Assembly: GCA_039815505.1 (NCBI GenBank)
Contig: JBCBZE010000179.1
Location: forward strand, 1 to 7,269
Source: CANLWN01 sp039815505
GTDB lineage: Bacteria; Bacteroidota; Bacteroidia; Flavobacteriales; Flavobacteriaceae
Direction of reading: 5' to 3'
Length of the DNA stretch: 7,269 nt
Positions 4,938 to 7,269 of the stretch are shown here, piece by piece (within the stretch, counting starts at the first letter, position 1; each line of letters starts with the position of its first letter). The translations under genes were made by a program, and so were the position numbers. The notes under the pieces were generated by a model. The model made no database searches and was not told the origin of the DNA. It saw only the letters and a list, made by a program, of their open reading frames with translations.

Positions 4938-6446
4938 TTATCTAATCACTTTTTTTAATACACCAAGCATACCCCTAATAAAGGTAGCGCTTGTTAATAC
5001 CTTTATTACCGGATTCTGTCTGGTACTTGTTCTTCTACTCGTGGTTCTTCTAGCTCTGGGCTTTGCTTTTTCTTTCTCTGCCGCTGCTTCGGCTTTCTCG
5101 ATTTTTACGTTCAGCATTTCATAGGCACTTTCACGATCAATGGTTTCTCCATATTTTTTTACCAGTTTGGAACTCGATATAACCGAATGTAGTTCGCTAT
5201 CGGTCAATACATCCATTCGGCTCATTGGGGCTCTTAACATAGTAGCGGCCAAAGGTGTGGGCCTTCCTTTTTCATCCAAGGCCGATATTAGTGCTTCGCC
5301 TATCCCAAGGGCGGTAAGTACTTCCTTGGTATCGTAATATCTGGACTCGGGATAGTTTTCCGCTGTTAGTTTTATGGCCTTTCGGTCCCTTGCCGTAAAA
5401 GCCCGTAATGCATGTTGTACTTTTAGTCCCAGCTGCGACAAAACCGCATTGGGTACATCGGTAGGGTTCTGCGTTACAAAATACAGGCCTATACCTTTGG
5501 AGCGAATAAGTTTTACAATACTTTCAATCTGTTCCAACAACGCTTTGGAGGCTTCCTTGAAAATTAAATGTGCTTCATCTATAAAAAAGACAAGTTCTGG
5601 ACGGTCACTATCACCTTGTTCGGGAAAGGTATCATAAATTTCCGCTAAAAGGCTTAACATAAAAGTGGAGAACAATTTTGGTTTGTCTTGTATGTCGGTC
5701 AATCGGATGATGTTGATATAACCTCGTCCATCTTCATCGATACGCGTAAGATCGTCCACATCAAATGACTTTTCTCCAAAGAATAGGTCAGCTCCCTGCT
5801 GTTCCAATTCTATGATTTTTCTCAGAATAGTTCCGGTGGAACTTGTAGAGATTCTCCCGTAACTTTCCGTAAATTCTTTTTTCCCCGTTCCGGTTGCATA
5901 TTGTAAAACTTTTTTAAAATCTTTTAAATCCAGTAGAGGTAGTTTATTATCGTCGCAGTACTTAAAGACCACGGCCACAATACCGGACTGCGTTTCTGAA
6001 AGGTCTAAGATACGTGACAGGAGTACCGGACCAAATTCGGATACGGTAGCACGTAATTTTACACCGTCCTGTTCAGAGAGCGATAAGATTTCTACCGGAA
6101 AACTTTTTGCATCGAAAGGTAATCCTATTTTTTCATGGCGTTCATCAATTTTTGGATGCCCGGGGCTAGGTTGCGCAATGCCGCTAAGGTCTCCCTTGAG
6201 GTCCATTAATAATACCGGTATTCCCTTGTCCGATAGGTTTTCGGCGATTACTTGCAAAGTTTTTGTTTTTCCCGTTCCGGTAGCTCCCGCAATCAAACCA
6301 TGACGGTTCAAAGTTTTAAGCGGAATTTTTACATGGGCATTGGTCACGGTTTCCCCTTCCAACATAGCGGCCCCCATGGTTATAAAATCACCCTTGGTGG
6401 TATATCCCTGCTCTATATGCGCAAAGAATTCGTCTTTGGTGCTCAT
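4938..6446 (-). CDS. HerA-type ATPase of the YjgR/DUF853 family
   Basis: A 502-residue P-loop ATPase matching the YjgR (DUF853) family of the HerA/FtsK clade, and about the usual length of that family (E. coli YjgR is near 500). Walker A G-A-T-G-T-G-K-T is at 54-61; M-D-L-K-G-D-L-S-G-I at 81-90 follows strand 2; the serine/threonine-rich S-T-S-S-T-G-T-I-L-R-K segment is at 200-210. Walker B L-V-F-F-I-D-E-A-H is at 285-293 (Asp290, Glu291) and the sensor-like T-Q-N-P-T-D at 325-330. Residues about 447-465 are Ala/Glu/Lys-rich and probably helical, followed by a strongly basic tail (R-A-R-R-T-T-S-R-R-T) and a final hydrophobic/basic F-I-R-G-M-L-G-V-L-K-K-V-I-R. By family it should form a cytoplasmic hexamer; the substrate is undescribed for most members, although HerA relatives pump DNA. 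No nurA-like nuclease gene is adjacent, so this is not the herA-nurA repair pair. Confidence 0.93.
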   Translation of the reverse strand: MSTKDEFFAHIEQGYTTKGDFITMGAAMLEGETVTNAHVKIPLKTLNRHGLIAGATGTGKTKTLQVIAENLSDKGIPVLLMDLKGDLSGIAQPSPGHPKIDERHEKIGLPFDAKSFPVEILSLSEQDGVKLRATVSEFGPVLLSRILDLSETQSGIVAVVFKYCDDNKLPLLDLKDFKKVLQYATGTGKKEFTESYGRISTSSTGTILRKIIELEQQGADLFFGEKSFDVDDLTRIDEDGRGYINIIRLTDIQDKPKLFSTFMLSLLAEIYDTFPEQGDSDRPELVFFIDEAHLIFKEASKALLEQIESIVKLIRSKGIGLYFVTQNPTDVPNAVLSQLGLKVQHALRAFTARDRKAIKLTAENYPESRYYDTKEVLTALGIGEALISALDEKGRPTPLAATMLRAPMSRMDVLTDSELHSVISSSKLVKKYGETIDRESAYEMLNVKIEKAEAAAEKEKAKPRARRTTSRRTSTRQNPVIKVLTSATFIRGMLGVLKKVIR

Positions 6447-6462
6447 TCTGGTATATTTTTGA

Positions 6463-6470
6463 TAAAAATA
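6463..6470 (-). promoter_or_regulatory. Possible -7 element for the DUF853 ATPase gene
   Basis: On the minus strand TATTTTTA matches TAnnTTTG except for the last base. It ends 16 bp before the ATG at 6446, which would give a leader of about 10 nt. No TTG is found at a good -33 distance (a TTG lies only 13 bp upstream of the box), so support is modest. Confidence 0.3.
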
Positions 6471-6509
6471 GGGTAATTTTAATCAACAGGAAAGACGATA
6501 ATCCGTATT

Positions 6510-6517
6510 TAAATTTG
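6510..6517 (+). promoter_or_regulatory. -7 promoter element of the RidA-family gene
   Basis: TAAATTTG is a perfect match to TAnnTTTG on the + strand. Transcription would begin near 6523-6525, only a few bases before the ATG at 6530 and about 15 before the ATG at 6539. No TTG is visible at the expected -33 position. A second perfect match (TATTTTTG, 6454-6461) lies upstream but within the promoter region of the opposite gene. Confidence 0.5.
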
Positions 6518-6529
6518 AAATAAACAACC

Positions 6530-6988
6530 ATGTTACAGATGAAAAACTATTTCTACATTATTGGCATACTCTTCTTTGGTGCATCGATATCGGTCAGGGC
6601 ACAGGAAAAATCTGAGATTACATTTCATGAATCCCATGAGGAAAAAAAGAAAACTGCACCTTTCAGTGATGCGGTACAATCTGGAAATCTCTTCTTTTTA
6701 GCTGGGCAGATAGGAATGGACCATAGCACGCGTACAATGGTCAAAGGGGATATTAAAACGGAAACCGAGCAAGTGATTAAAAACATTCGTTCCGTACTTC
6801 AACATCATGGTATGGGCTTGGACCGTGTAGTGAAATGTACCGTGATTTTGAGCACCATGGACGATTTTGCATCTTTTAACGAAGTGTATTCAAAGTACTT
6901 TACGAACAAACCGGCCCGGACCACGTTTGCAGCTCGCGGATTGGCGCGTAATGCCAAGATAGAAATCGACGTAATTGCCATAAAATAA
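6530..6988 (+). CDS. RidA-family (YjgF/UK114) protein with signal peptide
   Basis: A 152-residue protein with a signal peptide (K-N-Y-F-Y then a hydrophobic I-I-G-I-L-F-F-G-A-S-I-S, cleavage likely after V-R-A near residue 24), followed by a complete Rid domain from about 43. Archetypal RidA hydrolyses reactive enamine/imine intermediates such as 2-aminoacrylate in the cytoplasm; this one should act outside the inner membrane. Compared with enteric RidA, the catalytic Arg is kept (Arg130 in P-A-R-T-T) and the Glu is kept (Glu145 in K-I-E-I-D), but the Tyr is Phe45 (A-P-F-S) and the Ser before G-Q-I is Ala58 (L-A-G-Q-I). It may thus belong to a Rid subgroup with a different substrate. Two starts are possible: 6530 (A-rich upstream) and 6539 (leader more comfortable given the promoter at 6510); both keep the signal peptide. 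It appears monocistronic. Confidence 0.9.
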   Translation: MLQMKNYFYIIGILFFGASISVRAQEKSEITFHESHEEKKKTAPFSDAVQSGNLFFLAGQIGMDHSTRTMVKGDIKTETEQVIKNIRSVLQHHGMGLDRVVKCTVILSTMDDFASFNEVYSKYFTNKPARTTFAARGLARNAKIEIDVIAIK

Positions 6989-7072
6989 GGACCAAGGGCA
7001 CAGCTGCCGATTGCATACTTCACATATCGGATAAATGCACAATACCGCTATTAAAAACAGTTGGCTATATCG

Positions 7073-7080
7073 TATCTTTG
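7073..7080 (+). promoter_or_regulatory. -7 promoter element of queE
   Basis: TATCTTTG is a perfect TAnnTTTG match ending only 4 bp before the queE ATG at 7085. With the usual 5-8 bp to the transcription start, the mRNA would begin at or beside the ATG and be leaderless. The preceding 95 bp after the RidA-family gene hold no strong terminator and no recognisable preQ1 riboswitch; a TTG at 7061-7063 is too close (9 bp) to be the -33 element. Confidence 0.6.
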
Positions 7081-7084
7081 CAAA

Positions 7085-7269
7085 ATGATTACAGACGAGG
7101 TTATGACTTTGGTGGATAAGGGGGTAATGCTTCCTTTAATGGAGGAGTTCTACACGATACAGGGCGAAGGTTACCATAAGGGAACTGCTGCGTATTTTAT
7201 ACGTGTCGGGGGATGTGATGTGGGTTGTCATTGGTGCGATGTAAAGGAAAGTTGGAATGCCGGTACACA
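7085..7269 (+). CDS. queE: 7-carboxy-7-deazaguanine synthase QueE, 3'-truncated by window edge
   Basis: The first 61 codons of a radical-SAM enzyme of queuosine (7-deazaguanine) biosynthesis. QueE converts 6-carboxy-5,6,7,8-tetrahydropterin to 7-carboxy-7-deazaguanine using S-adenosylmethionine and an iron-sulfur cluster, after QueD and before QueC. The signature is visible: P-L-M-E-E-F-Y-T-I-Q-G-E-G at 17-29, the substrate/SAM-side lead typical of QueE, then R-V-G-G-C-D-V-G-C-H-W-C-D at 40-52, whose Cys44, Cys48 and Cys51 form the CxxxCxxC cluster motif, followed by K-E-S-W. The ATG at 7085 gives the N-terminal length usual in flavobacterial QueE; Met7 and Met15 are in-frame alternatives that would leave room for a leader. 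The rest lies beyond the window. Confidence 0.93.
   Translation, partial: MITDEVMTLVDKGVMLPLMEEFYTIQGEGYHKGTAAYFIRVGGCDVGCHWCDVKESWNAGT

Noticed and set aside
4938..6446. HerA-type ATPase as part of an antiphage or HerA-nuclease defence system
   Set aside because: The sequence fits the stand-alone YjgR/DUF853 family, and none of the neighbours resembles a nuclease, Sir2, DUF4297 or other known HerA partner.
6454..6461. Second perfect TAnnTTTG match (TATTTTTG) as a further promoter of the RidA-family gene
   Set aside because: It lies in AT-rich DNA inside the opposite gene's promoter region, has no -33 element at a good distance, and the match at 6510-6517 is better placed.
6989..7084. Possible preQ1 riboswitch or leader in front of queE
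   Set aside because: The perfect -7 element directly before the ATG leaves no room for a leader RNA, and I see no preQ1-type pseudoknot pattern; the GGCA/TGCC hairpin near 6998-7009 is only four pairs with no T-tract.

Overview
The window looks like chromosome from a marine-type member of Flavobacteriaceae (Bacteroidota). The supporting signs are AT-leaning DNA, near absence of Shine-Dalgarno sequences, several close matches to the Bacteroidota -7 promoter element TAnnTTTG just upstream of genes, and proteins of typical flavobacterial flavour (a QueE with the GGCDVGCHWCD cluster loop, a DUF853 ATPase, a DUF1579-like/DUF4440 secreted protein). I cannot name the genus from sequence alone. There are ten genes: eight complete, one cut at each window edge. 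No gene-free stretch exceeds about 110 bases. I see no rRNA, tRNA, CRISPR array, insertion sequence or attachment site.

Layout. (1) 2-394 (+): C-terminal part of a GNAT acetyltransferase, closed by a hairpin terminator at 395-430. (2) 2352-477 (-): a three-gene run of a DinB/YfiT-like four-helix-bundle protein, an alpha/beta hydrolase (17-bp overlap with the former) and a VOC-family extradiol-dioxygenase-like protein. It is transcribed away from (3) 2461-2892 (+), an HxlR-family regulator with a conserved N-terminal cysteine. The 108-bp divergent spacer holds two related inverted repeats placed over both predicted promoters. (4) 6446-2889 (-): four co-directional genes, namely a YjgR/DUF853 HerA-type ATPase, a small lipoprotein, a cupin and a secreted two-domain protein; the stop codon of the last overlaps that of hxlR. 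(5) 6530-6988 (+): a RidA-family protein with a signal peptide. (6) 7085-window end (+): the start of queE (queuosine pathway), directly behind a textbook TATCTTTG promoter element.

How the genes may work together. The clearest functional unit is the hxlR-divergent cassette. HxlR-type regulators often sense reactive electrophiles through a cysteine near the N-terminus, and DinB-like thiol transferases, VOC enzymes and alpha/beta hydrolases are all typical detoxification enzymes. A role in electrophile or quinone stress is therefore a reasonable inference, not something the sequence proves. The 6446-2889 genes share a direction and partly tight spacing but no obvious common pathway. Nothing here is plainly a new defence or mobile system; the rest looks like ordinary flavobacterial chromosome.
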